The notes: generated from the letters alone by a model not told the origin. A DNA stretch of 64,000 nt from SCGC-AG-212-J23 sp036406675 (GCA_036406675.1 DASXAO010000084.1:72594-136593), one strand, 5' to 3'; shown: positions 31,737 to 40,000, numbered from the stretch's first letter. Translations and numbers: made by a program.

Positions 31737-32170
31737 GACCGGTACGCAGGCTCGTCACCATCGACGACGCGAACGGGCGCTCGCTCGCCCTCGCCGACGG
31801 ACCCGCGCCCGCGGTGCACACCGACCCCGCGCGTCCCGGCTACTCGTCTACGCTCATCTGGTACACCGATCGCACTCCCGCGCGGATGGAAGCGGCGCCC
31901 CTGAACGCGCCTTGCGGCGACGTCCCGCCGCCGGGGGGCTCGGTGTGCCGCGTCGTTTGTTTTCCTCCCGAATCCACCACGATCGAGAAGGCGCGCACGC
32001 TCGATTTCTGCCTGGTGCTCGAAGGCGAGATCACGCTCGTGCTCGACCTCGAGGAGGTACACCTGAAGGCCGGCGACACGGTGATCCAGCGCGGCACGCG
32101 GCACGCCTGGAGCAACCGCTCGGCAAGACCCTGCGTCCTCGCCATCTCCTCTCACGACGCACATGATTGA
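31733..32170 (+). CDS. Cupin-domain protein, paralogue of its neighbour
   Basis: A 145-residue cupin. RPVRRLVTIDDANGRSLALA, then DGPAP, aligns with the start of the previous protein, and the core DFCLVLEGEITLVLDLEEVHLKAGDTVIQRGTRHAWSN aligns with its cupin core, so the two probably arose by tandem duplication. The GTG start at 31733 overlaps the upstream stop (GTGA). It overlaps the SMP-30 gene by 8 bp. Confidence 0.8.
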   Translation: MRPVRRLVTIDDANGRSLALADGPAPAVHTDPARPGYSSTLIWYTDRTPARMEAAPLNAPCGDVPPPGGSVCRVVCFPPESTTIEKARTLDFCLVLEGEITLVLDLEEVHLKAGDTVIQRGTRHAWSNRSARPCVLAISSHDAHD

Positions 32171-33068
32171 AATCGACCGCGCCACTCCCGGTCTTACTCT
32201 ACTGATCCCTCGGGAGGCGCAACTCGAGCGGATCCACGACGGCATGATGTTCGGCGAAGGCCCGGTGTGGAACCGGCGCGACGGCAGCTTTTGGTGGGTC
32301 GACATCGTCGGCGACACGATCTACCGGCGCCCGCGCGGCGGCAGCGCCGAAGTGTTCATGGGGCCCTCGACGCACGCGAACGGCCTGACGTTCGACCGCG
32401 AGGGCCGCCTCAACGTCGCCGGCTGGGCCTCGCGCTCGGTGTGGCGCGTCGAGCCGGACGGCAGCGTCCGCACGCTCGCCTCGCACTTCGGCGGCCGCAA
32501 GATCAACAGCCCGAACGACATCGTCGTCCAGTCGAACGGCGCCATCTGGTTCACCGATTCGCCGGGCGCGCTGTACAACCCGGGGATGGAGGCCGACGAC
32601 CTGCAGCAGTACCTCGACTTCCAGGGCGTGTTCCGGATCGGGCCGGACGGCACGTCCCCCGGCAAGCTGAGCGCGCCGATCCGCGACACGGTGTATCCGA
32701 ACGGCATAGCCTTCACGCCGGACGAGAAGACGCTGTACGTGAACGACTCGCGCCTCGGCGAGATCCGCGCGTACGACGTGCACGCGGACGGCACTTGCGG
32801 ACCGATGCGGCTCTTCCACAAGCTCGAAGGCAGCGAGCCCGGCATCGCCGACGGAATGAAGGTCGACCGGCAGGGCAACGTCTATTGCACCGGACCTGCC
32901 GGCGTCCATGTGATCGGGCCCGACGGAAGGCTTCTCGGCCGCCTGCTCTTTCCCGACCATTGCACGAACATGGCGTTCGGCGACGACGACTGGCGCTCGC
33001 TCTACATCACGACGTACCACGCGCTTTACCGCGTGCGCGTCGATGTGCCCGGCGTGGAGGTCTGGTAG
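32163..33068 (+). CDS. SMP-30/gluconolactonase family protein
   Basis: A 301-residue six-bladed beta-propeller. Signatures are GEGPVWNRRDGSFWWVD (Glu metal ligand), NSPNDIVVQSNGAIWFTD (Asn and Asp near the calcium site) and VYPNGIAFTPDEKTLYVNDSR. Enzymes of the family hydrolyse sugar lactones or related esters. No signal peptide. It overlaps the cupin gene by 8 bp and is followed by a second propeller gene after 2 nt. Confidence 0.88.
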   Translation: MIEIDRATPGLTLLIPREAQLERIHDGMMFGEGPVWNRRDGSFWWVDIVGDTIYRRPRGGSAEVFMGPSTHANGLTFDREGRLNVAGWASRSVWRVEPDGSVRTLASHFGGRKINSPNDIVVQSNGAIWFTDSPGALYNPGMEADDLQQYLDFQGVFRIGPDGTSPGKLSAPIRDTVYPNGIAFTPDEKTLYVNDSRLGEIRAYDVHADGTCGPMRLFHKLEGSEPGIADGMKVDRQGNVYCTGPAGVHVIGPDGRLLGRLLFPDHCTNMAFGDDDWRSLYITTYHALYRVRVDVPGVEVW

Positions 33069-33070
33069 CG

Positions 33071-33880
33071 ATGGCGTGGCGCTTCGAGCGCGTCGCAGGC
33101 CCGTTCGAAGGACCGGCGGCCGGGCTCGCCTGGGACGGCGCGGGCATGCTCTTCAGCGTCCTCTCGCGCGGGCCGCGTGCAGGAGAGGGCCGCATCCTGC
33201 GCTTCGATCCCAGGCTCGGCGAAACGAGCGTGTTTCGCGCATTCACCAACCGCACGAGCGGCATCGCGTTCGGCCGCGACGGCGCGCTCTACGGCTCCCA
33301 GGAGCTCTCGCGCCGCATCGTGCGCTTCAACCCGGACGGATCCGCCTCGCTCCTCGCGACGCTCGTGGATGGCCGCATGCACAACCTGCCGACCAGCCTC
33401 GCCATCGATTCCCGCGGCCGCATCTGGTTCTGCGACTCGAAGAGTCCCTTGCGCACCTCCGGGCCGCTCATTTATCCGCAGGGCGACCTCGAATCTATTC
33501 TTCTCTTAAGCTCAAACAACAAGATTTGGAATCTGCGCCGTCTCGCCTCCGGCCTCGACACCCCGCGCGCGCTCGTCCTCTCCCCCGACGAGCGCACGCT
33601 TTACGTCGCCGATCGGCAGGGACTGCTCGCCTTTGCCGTCCGCGACGATGCGCTGGACGCTCGTCGCCTGCTGTCCGGAAGCGCCCTCTCAGGCTTGAAC
33701 GTCAGGCACGACGGCTGCATGGTCGGGTGCGCCGGCGCGTCGCTCCTCGTGCTCGAGGCGTCCGGAACCCTGCGCGAAACCTGGCCCTTTCCGGGCGGCG
33801 ACGCGGTGAACTCGTGTTCCGTCGGGCCGGACCTTTACGTCACGACTACGGCAGGGGAACTCTGGAGAGGTCGGTCATGA
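33071..33880 (+). CDS. SMP-30-like beta-propeller protein
   Basis: A 269-residue protein of the same fold as its neighbour but more diverged. Blades show GPFEGPAAGLAWDGAGMLFS, NRTSGIAFGRDGALYGSQ, NLPTSLAIDSRGRIWFCDS and LDTPRALVLSPDERTLYVAD. The calcium and catalytic positions are less well kept than in the upstream gene. It overlaps the Bug gene by 4 bp (ATGA). Substrate unknown; probably a lactonase partner or regulatory propeller. Confidence 0.75.
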   Translation: MAWRFERVAGPFEGPAAGLAWDGAGMLFSVLSRGPRAGEGRILRFDPRLGETSVFRAFTNRTSGIAFGRDGALYGSQELSRRIVRFNPDGSASLLATLVDGRMHNLPTSLAIDSRGRIWFCDSKSPLRTSGPLIYPQGDLESILLLSSNNKIWNLRRLASGLDTPRALVLSPDERTLYVADRQGLLAFAVRDDALDARRLLSGSALSGLNVRHDGCMVGCAGASLLVLEASGTLRETWPFPGGDAVNSCSVGPDLYVTTTAGELWRGRS

Positions 33881-34815
33881 GAATGATTTTTCTCCTCGCG
33901 GGTCTTTTCTTCGGCTTCGTCAACGCGCAAACCGACTACCCGACGAAACCCATCCGCTTCATCGTCGGCCCGGGACCGGACTCGCTCGCGCGCCTCTTCG
34001 GGCAGAAGATGACCGAGGCGTGGGGCCAGCCCGTGGTCGTCGACCAGCGCGGAGGCGGCGGCGGCACCATCTCGGCCGAGGCGGTCGCGAAGGCGCCGCC
34101 CGACGGCTACACGCTGCTCCTGACGACCGGCACGCACGCGATCAATCCGTCGGTCTACAAGACGAACTACGACCTGGTGCGCGACTTCGCGCCCGTGACG
34201 CTCCTCGGCTCGACGCCGTTCGTGCTCGCCGTCCATCCCTCCGTGCCGGTGAAGTCCGTCGCCGAGCTCATCAAGTTCGCCAAGGCCAATCCCGGCAAGC
34301 TGAACTACGGCTCGGGCGGCAGCGGCACGCCGCCCCACCTCGCCACCGAGCTCTTCAAGCAGATGGCCGGCGTGCAGATGGTGCACGTTCCCTACAAGAC
34401 CATTCCCGCCGCAATCACCGACCTCCTCGCCGGCCAGATCCAGGTCATGTTCACCGTCGGCCCGGCCGGCCTCCCGCACGTCAAGGCCGGCCGCATCCGC
34501 GGCCTCGCCGTCTCGACCGCCAAGCGCTCCGCCTTCGCGCCCGACCTTCCCACCGTCGCCGAATCAGGCCTGCCGGGATTCGACGTCTTCGGCTGGAACG
34601 GCGTGCTCGTGCCCGCCGGCACGCCGCAACCGGTCATCGCCAAGCTTCACGACGTCATGATCGCCGCCATCAAGCAGCCCGAGGTGCGCGAGCGCATGGC
34701 CGGCTTCGGCTTCGAGCCGATCGGCAACACGCCCGAGCAATTCGGCGCCTTCGTGAGGGAAGACGTCGCCCGCTGGGCGAAGCTCGTCAAGGAGACCGGC
34801 GCTAAGGTCGAGTAG
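33877..34815 (+). CDS. Bug/TctC-type substrate-binding protein
   Basis: A 312-residue binding protein with signal peptide MRMIFLLAGLFFGFVNAQ. Signatures: DYPTKPIRFIVGPGPDSLAR, VDQRGGGGGTISAEAVAK, PPDGYTLLL, YDLVRDFAPVTLLG, HVPYKTIPAAITDLLAGQIQV and AGRIRGLAVST. It is the last gene of the cupin-cupin-SMP30-SMP30 operon and probably recognises the sugar or lactone those enzymes act on. Confidence 0.9.
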   Translation: MRMIFLLAGLFFGFVNAQTDYPTKPIRFIVGPGPDSLARLFGQKMTEAWGQPVVVDQRGGGGGTISAEAVAKAPPDGYTLLLTTGTHAINPSVYKTNYDLVRDFAPVTLLGSTPFVLAVHPSVPVKSVAELIKFAKANPGKLNYGSGGSGTPPHLATELFKQMAGVQMVHVPYKTIPAAITDLLAGQIQVMFTVGPAGLPHVKAGRIRGLAVSTAKRSAFAPDLPTVAESGLPGFDVFGWNGVLVPAGTPQPVIAKLHDVMIAAIKQPEVRERMAGFGFEPIGNTPEQFGAFVREDVARWAKLVKETGAKVE

Positions 34816-34854
34816 CCGGCTTTCCGCTGGAAGGTGATAGTGGCGGCAGCACGC

Positions 34855-35823
34855 CTATTCGATCTTCGCCCCCGACTCGCGCACGACCTTGCCCCATTTC
34901 TCGCGGTCGCTGCGGATCTGAGCGGCCATCTGCTGCGGGGTGCTGGCCATCAGCTCGCCGCCCTGCCGCGCGACGATGTCCTTTACCTCCGAGGACTCGA
35001 GCGCCCGGGTGAGGTCGGAGTTAAGCTTGGCGACGATCGCCGGTGGCGTGCCGGCGGGGGCCATGACGCCGAACCAGTTGTCGGCGGCGAATCCCGTTAG
35101 GCCCGCCTCGGACAACGTGGGCAGGTCCGGCAGCACTGGGGAGCGGCGCGAGGCGGCGACGGCGATGCCCTTCAGCTTGCCGGCGCGCACGTGCGGCAGT
35201 GACGAAGGGATGCTGTCGAAGAGCAGCGCCACGTTGCCGGCGAGCAGATCGGTCAGGGCCGGCGCGCTGCCCTTGTAAGGCACATGGATCGCGCTGAAGC
35301 CTGCCATGGACTTCATCAGCTCGAACTCGAGATGCGAGAGGGTGCCGTTGCCTTGCGAGGCGAAGTTGGCCTTGCCGCCCTGCGCCTTCAGGAACGCGAT
35401 CACGTCGCCGAGGGTCTTCCCGGGAACCGACGGATGCGCGACGAGGATATGCGGGACGTTCGCCACCAGGGTCACCGGCACGAGGTCTTTTTCCAGGTCG
35501 TAGCCGAGCTTGCTGTAGAGGCTCATGCCGACGGCGTGCGTGGTGACTGCGGCCATGAGGAGCGTGTAGCCGTCGGGAGCGCTTTTCGCCACGGCTTCGG
35601 CGCCGATGTTGGCCCCGGCGCCGGGCCGGTTGTCCACGATCACCGCCTGCCCCCAGGCTTCGCCGAGCTGCTTGCCGAGCGCGCGCGACAGCAGATCCGC
35701 CGCCCCGACGGGAGGAAACGGCACGACGATGTGCACCGGTTTCGCGGGGTAGGATTGCGCCGCGGCATGCGCAGCGGCGCAGGCCAGGAGGGCGGCGAGG
35801 TAAATGCGCAAGTACGCGGTCAT
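34855..35823 (-). CDS. Bug/TctC-type substrate-binding protein
   Basis: A 322-residue periplasmic protein with a signal peptide (MTAYLRIYLAALLACAAAHAAAQ). Motifs: YPAKPVHIVVPFPPVGAADLL, VDNRPGAGANIGAEAVAK, APDGYTLLM, YDLEKDLVPVTLVAN, HVPYKGSAPALTDLLAGNVAL and AGKLKGIAVAA. It is convergent with the preceding Bug gene and divergent from the cytosine-deaminase-like gene, from which a repeat separates it. Confidence 0.9.
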   Translation of the reverse strand: MTAYLRIYLAALLACAAAHAAAQSYPAKPVHIVVPFPPVGAADLLSRALGKQLGEAWGQAVIVDNRPGAGANIGAEAVAKSAPDGYTLLMAAVTTHAVGMSLYSKLGYDLEKDLVPVTLVANVPHILVAHPSVPGKTLGDVIAFLKAQGGKANFASQGNGTLSHLEFELMKSMAGFSAIHVPYKGSAPALTDLLAGNVALLFDSIPSSLPHVRAGKLKGIAVAASRRSPVLPDLPTLSEAGLTGFAADNWFGVMAPAGTPPAIVAKLNSDLTRALESSEVKDIVARQGGELMASTPQQMAAQIRSDREKWGKVVRESGAKIE

Positions 35824-35853
35824 GCGTTGGCTCTCCGTGAAGAGTCGCTGATT

Positions 35854-35880
35854 GGACCCCCGCCTTCGCGGGGGCGACAG
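35854..35880. repeat. Family B palindromic repeat
   Basis: GGACCCCCGCCTTCGCGGGGGCGACAG: arms CCCCCGC and GCGGGGG. It lies in the divergent space between the Bug gene and the deaminase-like gene, so it may also influence their promoters. Confidence 0.85.
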
Positions 35881-35894
35881 AGCTTACCGGAGGA

Positions 35895-37118
35895 GTGAAA
35901 AGCTTGGACCTCATCGTTCGCAACGCGCGGCCCGCCGGCGGCGCCGCGGTGGACATAGGCATCGAGAACGGCCGGATCGCGGCGATCGCGCCGCGGCTCG
36001 CGGCCGACGGGCCGAGCTTCGATGCGAAGAGGCGGCTCGCCTGTCCGGGCCTCATCGAGACCCACATCCACCTGGACAAGTCGCGCATCATCGACCGCTG
36101 CTTGCCGCAGGAGCGCCGCACCCTGAGCCCGGTCCTGAGCGTGGCGCCGATCAAGAAGAGCATGTCGGTCGAGGACGTCCGCACGCGCGCCGCGCGCACG
36201 CTCGAGGACTGCATCTTGCACGGCACGACACGCATGCGCACGCAGGTCGAGGTCGATCCCGGGATCGGCATGCGCGGGTTCGAAGGCATCGAGTCGCTGA
36301 TCGCGGACTACAAGTGGGCGATCGACATCGAGATGTGCGTCTTTCCGCAGGAAGGCCTGACGAACTATCCCGGCACCGACGAGCTCCTGGTCGAGGCGCT
36401 CGAGCGCGGCGCGAAGGTCATCGGGGGCGCGCCGCGCTACGACACCGACGGCGCGGCGCAGATCCGGCGCATCTTCGAGCTCGCTCGCGAGTACGACGCC
36501 GACATCGATTTGCACCTCGACGTCGGCAACACGCCCGAGGGCATGCACGTCCACCTGGTGCGCGAGCTTACCGAGAAGTACAGGCGCGGCGGCCGGGTCG
36601 TGGTCGGCCACATGGCGAAGCTTTCGCTGCTGCCGCCGGCCGAGGTCGCCCGCCTCGCGCGCCAGCTCGCCGACACGGGCATCGGCGTGACGGTGCTGCC
36701 GGCGACCGACCTCTTCCTCATGGGACGCGACCAGGACCACGGCGTGCGCCGCGGCGTCGCCGACGCGAACCTGCTCGTCGAGCACGGGGTGACGTGCTCG
36801 CTTTCGTCCAACAACATCCTCAATCCCGCGACGCCGTATGGCGACTGCTCGCTCGTGCGCATGGCGAACCTCTACGCCAACGTCCTGCAGCTCGACCGCC
36901 CGGCGCAGCTTCGCGAATGCTTCGAGATGCTCACGGAGCGCTCGGCGCGCCTCATGAACCTCGAGGATTACGGCTTCGCGCCCGGCCGTCCGGCCGACAT
37001 CGTGATCCTCGACGCCGAAACGCCCGAGCAGGCGATCGCCGAGATCTCGCGCCCGGTCGCCTGCTTCAAGAACGGCAGGCAGACCGTGCGCTGGCATGCG
37101 CCGGAGCTGCTGCGGTAG
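35895..37118 (+). CDS. Cytosine-deaminase-like amidohydrolase, altered active site
   Basis: A 407-residue protein that matches the cytosine deaminase/AtzC layout: THIHLDK (His57, His59), DLHLDV (His207), VGHMAK (His239). The spacing fits E. coli CodA metal ligands. But the position of the catalytic Asp appears as SSNN (Asn306/307), and the position of the Glu after the third His appears as Val210. The activity may therefore differ or be lost. The GTG at 35895 is only 1 nt after GGAGG; TTG at 35904, 10 nt away, is an alternative. Alignment of key residues is from memory. Confidence 0.78.
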   Translation: MKSLDLIVRNARPAGGAAVDIGIENGRIAAIAPRLAADGPSFDAKRRLACPGLIETHIHLDKSRIIDRCLPQERRTLSPVLSVAPIKKSMSVEDVRTRAARTLEDCILHGTTRMRTQVEVDPGIGMRGFEGIESLIADYKWAIDIEMCVFPQEGLTNYPGTDELLVEALERGAKVIGGAPRYDTDGAAQIRRIFELAREYDADIDLHLDVGNTPEGMHVHLVRELTEKYRRGGRVVVGHMAKLSLLPPAEVARLARQLADTGIGVTVLPATDLFLMGRDQDHGVRRGVADANLLVEHGVTCSLSSNNILNPATPYGDCSLVRMANLYANVLQLDRPAQLRECFEMLTERSARLMNLEDYGFAPGRPADIVILDAETPEQAIAEISRPVACFKNGRQTVRWHAPELLR

Positions 37119-37165
37119 GAAAAGGGGGTCAGAGCAATTTTAAAAATTGCTCTGACCCCTTTTCC
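37118..37165. repeat. Family A long palindrome (GGGGTCAGAGCAATTTT type)
   Basis: Two head-to-head copies: AAAAGGGGGTCAGAGCAATT on the left and AATTGCTCTGACCCCTTTT on the right, with one G/C length mismatch. It lies directly after the deaminase-like stop and can form a stable stem, so it may terminate transcription. The left arm is similar to the copy at 13159. Confidence 0.88.
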
Positions 37166-37205
37166 GCCTCTATAGTTTGTTCCTCCGAAATCCGGTGGGG
37201 ATTAC

Positions 37206-37568
37206 ATGCGAGCGTTTTTCAGGCGGTGCATCTGCAGGCTTCTCGTCGTGAGCACCATGTTGCTGCCGTATTCGGCGCATACGCAGGCGGCCATGATCGG
37301 CACGGGGCAGGCGATCGGGAGCGTCGAGGCGCAGCGTGGCAAGGTGCAGAGCTTTGTCGCGCGCGCCGATGTGCAGAGCCGGCTGGCAGCGCTCGGCGTG
37401 GATGCGGCGGCGGCAAGCGAGCGCGTAAACGCGCTCACCGACGACGAGGTGCAGCGCCTCGCGGGCCGGATCGACACACTGCCGGCCGGCGGGGTTGCCA
37501 CCGAGGTGGCGCTGGCGGTCATCCTGATCCTGCTGCTGTTCATTTTCATCATCGACAGAAGGCACTGA
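37206..37568 (+). CDS. PA2779-family small membrane protein
   Basis: A 120-residue protein with a signal-like start (MRAFFRRCICRLLVVSTMLL...), a central region (RGKVQSFVARADVQSRLAALGVDAAAASERVNALTDDEVQRLAGRIDTLPAGG) and a C-terminal transmembrane segment (about 99-116). This is the PA2779 family. In pseudomonads its gene usually neighbours a PA2778-type cysteine peptidase, which is not present here. It is followed by a paralogue 10 nt later. Confidence 0.82.
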   Translation: MRAFFRRCICRLLVVSTMLLPYSAHTQAAMIGTGQAIGSVEAQRGKVQSFVARADVQSRLAALGVDAAAASERVNALTDDEVQRLAGRIDTLPAGGVATEVALAVILILLLFIFIIDRRH

Positions 37569-37578
37569 GGAGACTCCG

Positions 37579-37938
37579 ATGAAAGCATTCCTCATGCGTT
37601 TCATCTGCCGCCTTCTCGCGGTGAGCCTCATCGCGCTGCCGTACGCGCCGCAGACCCAGGCCGGCATGATCGGCGTCGACGAAACGCTCGCCGCCCAGCG
37701 CCAGGCCGAGCGCGGCAAGCTGCGTGGCTTCCTCGCGCGCGCCGACGTCCAGAAGCAGCTCGCCGTGCTCGGCGTCGACGCCGCCGCGGCGACCGAGCGC
37801 GCGAACGCGCTCACCGACGACGAGGTGCAGCAGCTCGCCGGCCGGATCGATTCGCTGCCGGCGGGCGCAGAAATCTCCACCGCCGGGCTCCTCCTGGTGC
37901 TCATCGTGATTCTGCTGATATTCATGCTCAGGCGATGA
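37579..37938 (+). CDS. PA2779-family small membrane protein, tandem paralogue
   Basis: A 119-residue protein with the same layout as the preceding one: MKAFLMRFICRLLAVSLIAL, then AERGKLRGFLARADVQKQLAVLGVDAAAATERANALTDDEVQQLAGRIDSLPAG and a C-terminal hydrophobic stretch. The shared RADVQ..L..LGVDAAAA.ER.NALTDDEVQ.LAGRID.LPAG block shows recent tandem duplication. Function unknown. Confidence 0.82.
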   Translation: MKAFLMRFICRLLAVSLIALPYAPQTQAGMIGVDETLAAQRQAERGKLRGFLARADVQKQLAVLGVDAAAATERANALTDDEVQQLAGRIDSLPAGAEISTAGLLLVLIVILLIFMLRR

Positions 37939-38016
37939 GCATGACATCGCAGCGCGGGTCGTCGCGCTGCGATGTCCCTCGGTGACGTGCCCCGCCACCG
38001 CGCGGGTCTTTTCCGA

Positions 38017-38238
38017 TTACGACTTGAACTCGATGCGCGACGCCTCGACCCTCATGGCTCCCTCCACATAGCCCTGGTCGCGGAGGCCTTTTTTAAAAGC
38101 TGCAAGGCGCTCGGCATCGGCGTTGTCGTTGGCGACGTAACCAAGGACGGGCCGCGGCTGGGCGCTAGCCGGGACCGCATGGCTCGCGCACACGAGCGCG
38201 AGGGTGATGAGACTAAGCCTGCGCAAACGGGAATCCAT
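38017..38238 (-). pseudogene. Truncated ABC substrate-binding protein remnant
   Basis: A 73-codon reading frame that starts with a signal peptide (MDSRLRRLSLITLALVCASHAVPASAQ). It continues RPVLGYVANDNADAERLAAFKKGL and RDQGYVEG, which is the N-terminal block of ABC_sub_bind proteins (typically G....LAAFR.GL...GYVEG.N). It then stops after RIEFKS. Intact family members have about 320 residues, so this is a fragment. It is possible that a short secreted protein is still made. Confidence 0.55.
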
Positions 38239-38264
38239 GGGCGTTTACCTCCTTCCCGCGACAT

Positions 38265-39146
38265 CTATTTCTCGAGCCCCTTCGACTCGACGTCCCAATT
38301 CGGATTCGTGCAGAGGCCGCACTTCTTGCCGACGAACATCGCGGCGGCCTTCGTGTCGCCTTTGAGCTGCCATCGGGCCCAGCTCGACGCGACGTTCGCG
38401 AACTCGCCGCCGCCCGGGTGATCGACCGTAGCGGTGTGGCCGGCGCCGTGGCGCGCGCCGTAGAACGCCGGCCAGGCGACGATTGCGTCGAACGTCGCCT
38501 TCGAGTCGGCCATCATGAAGTCGCGTTCGTGGCCATTGATGAGCAGGACCGGGCCATGCAGCTTCTTGAGCTCGTCGAAGCGCCGCTGGGCGCCCGAGTT
38601 GAACACGCCGATCGTGCCGACGCGCGGATCCGCGCCGAGCGCGATCGCCAGGAACCCGCCGCACGATTGGCCCATGACCGCGACCTTGTCGGTTGCGATC
38701 TTGCCCTTGAGCGGCGAGCCGTCGCGCGCGTTCTCCTCGCCGGCCCAATCGAGCGCGGAGCGCAAGTCGTCCGCGTTCTGGCGGCGCACCGGTCCCTTCT
38801 GCGCCGCCGTCGCCAACACGAGGAAGCCGTGCGATGCGATCGTCGACAGGAAGCCCGAGTAGCGCGTGCTGTTGATCGCACATCCGCCGTTACCCCAGAC
38901 GAAGACAGGCAGCGTGTCGCGTCGCGGGAATGCGTCGAGATTCTTCGGATGAAACACCACGAGGCCGGGGAAGCCCGGCGCGGGCCCCATCGCGACCTCG
39001 TACGAGCCGGGCTCCGCGAGCGGAGCGCCCTCTACGGGCAAGGCCGTCGCGACGATCTCCTGCGTGATGGCGGACGGTTGCGCCGGGCAAACCTGGGCTG
39101 CGGCGAGCGCGCCGAGCGCCACCGTGATACCGGCGAAAGTCTTCAA
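38265..39146 (-). CDS. Secreted alpha/beta hydrolase (dienelactone-hydrolase-like)
   Basis: A 293-residue protein with a signal peptide starting at TTG (LKTFAGITVALGALAAAQVCPAQ). The core has VFVWGNGGCAINS, the nucleophile elbow VMGQSCGGFLA, and HGAGHTATVDHPGG. It resembles dienelactone hydrolase-type and polyester-hydrolase-type alpha/beta proteins. Several cysteines are present (VGKKCGLCTNP), perhaps a disulfide. The TTG at 39146 overlaps the stop of the amidohydrolase (TTGA), so the two genes are coupled. Confidence 0.75.
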   Translation of the reverse strand: MKTFAGITVALGALAAAQVCPAQPSAITQEIVATALPVEGAPLAEPGSYEVAMGPAPGFPGLVVFHPKNLDAFPRRDTLPVFVWGNGGCAINSTRYSGFLSTIASHGFLVLATAAQKGPVRRQNADDLRSALDWAGEENARDGSPLKGKIATDKVAVMGQSCGGFLAIALGADPRVGTIGVFNSGAQRRFDELKKLHGPVLLINGHERDFMMADSKATFDAIVAWPAFYGARHGAGHTATVDHPGGGEFANVASSWARWQLKGDTKAAAMFVGKKCGLCTNPNWDVESKGLEK

Positions 39147-39982
39147 CCTCGCTTCGGCGACCACCTGTACGCCTTGGAGCAGGCGCCGCCCATCAGCATC
39201 GCCCGCTCGCTGTCGCTCAGGCGATCGGTCTTCAAGAAGGGCTCGGTAGCCTGCTCGTAGTTGACGACCGCGAAAGCGCGCGTCCAGTCGGTGCCCCACA
39301 GGCAGCGCTCGAAGCCCCAGGCGTCGAACACGCGTGCGAGCGGGTCCCAGATGTCGGGGAAGGGATACGGCTTCTCCGACAGCGTGCAAGCGCCGCTCAC
39401 TTTGATCACCACGTTCTTGCGCCGGGCGAGCTCCAGCACCTTCGGCAGGTCTGCCCAGGGCTGCGGCGGAACGGGCTTGGTGCGCGGCTGCTGGATGCCG
39501 AGGTGGTCGAGGATGAACCGCGTGTCCGGATGGCGATCGATCAGCGCCGCGCCTCGCTCGAGGTTGCCCCAGCACAGGATGTTGACCGGGAAGTCGCGGC
39601 GCACGGCTTCGCGCAGCACGCGGTCGAGGCCCTCGTCGCTCGGGTTGCGGCCCGGCTCCTTGGTCGTGATGACCCGGATGCCGACCGCGCCGGGCTGCTT
39701 CTTCCACTCGGCGATCGTCTCGAGCACCGCCGGATCGTCCGGGTTCACCGGCTTGACGAGCGCGAACCGGCCGGGGTGCTTGCGCTGCACCTCGACCGCG
39801 TAGCTCGAGTCGTAGCCATAGATGGAGAAGGCGGAAATGAAGATCGCGCCGTCGATCCCGAGCTTGTCGAAGGCCGCCACCTGCTCGTCGCCGTTGGCGC
39901 TGGGGGGCCAGTTCGGCACGGTGCGCCACGGCCGCTTCGGTGTGTTCGCCTCGTAGGCGTGGATCTGGGAATCGATGATCAT
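39143..39982 (-). CDS. Amidohydrolase-2 family protein, first metal His replaced
   Basis: A 279-residue TIM-barrel protein. The usual Asp-x-His-x-His at the start is DSQIHAYEANT, so the first His is Gln. Later elements are FILDHLG (His), VIKVSGAC, and WGTDWTR (acid). This start seems to be a feature of a subfamily rather than a decay mark, because the rest is well kept. No signal peptide. It overlaps the alpha/beta hydrolase gene, which might act on the same compound, such as a lactone. Confidence 0.78.
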   Translation of the reverse strand: MIIDSQIHAYEANTPKRPWRTVPNWPPSANGDEQVAAFDKLGIDGAIFISAFSIYGYDSSYAVEVQRKHPGRFALVKPVNPDDPAVLETIAEWKKQPGAVGIRVITTKEPGRNPSDEGLDRVLREAVRRDFPVNILCWGNLERGAALIDRHPDTRFILDHLGIQQPRTKPVPPQPWADLPKVLELARRKNVVIKVSGACTLSEKPYPFPDIWDPLARVFDAWGFERCLWGTDWTRAFAVVNYEQATEPFLKTDRLSDSERAMLMGGACSKAYRWSPKRG

Positions 39983-40000
39983 TGCGAAGCTCCTTTACAT

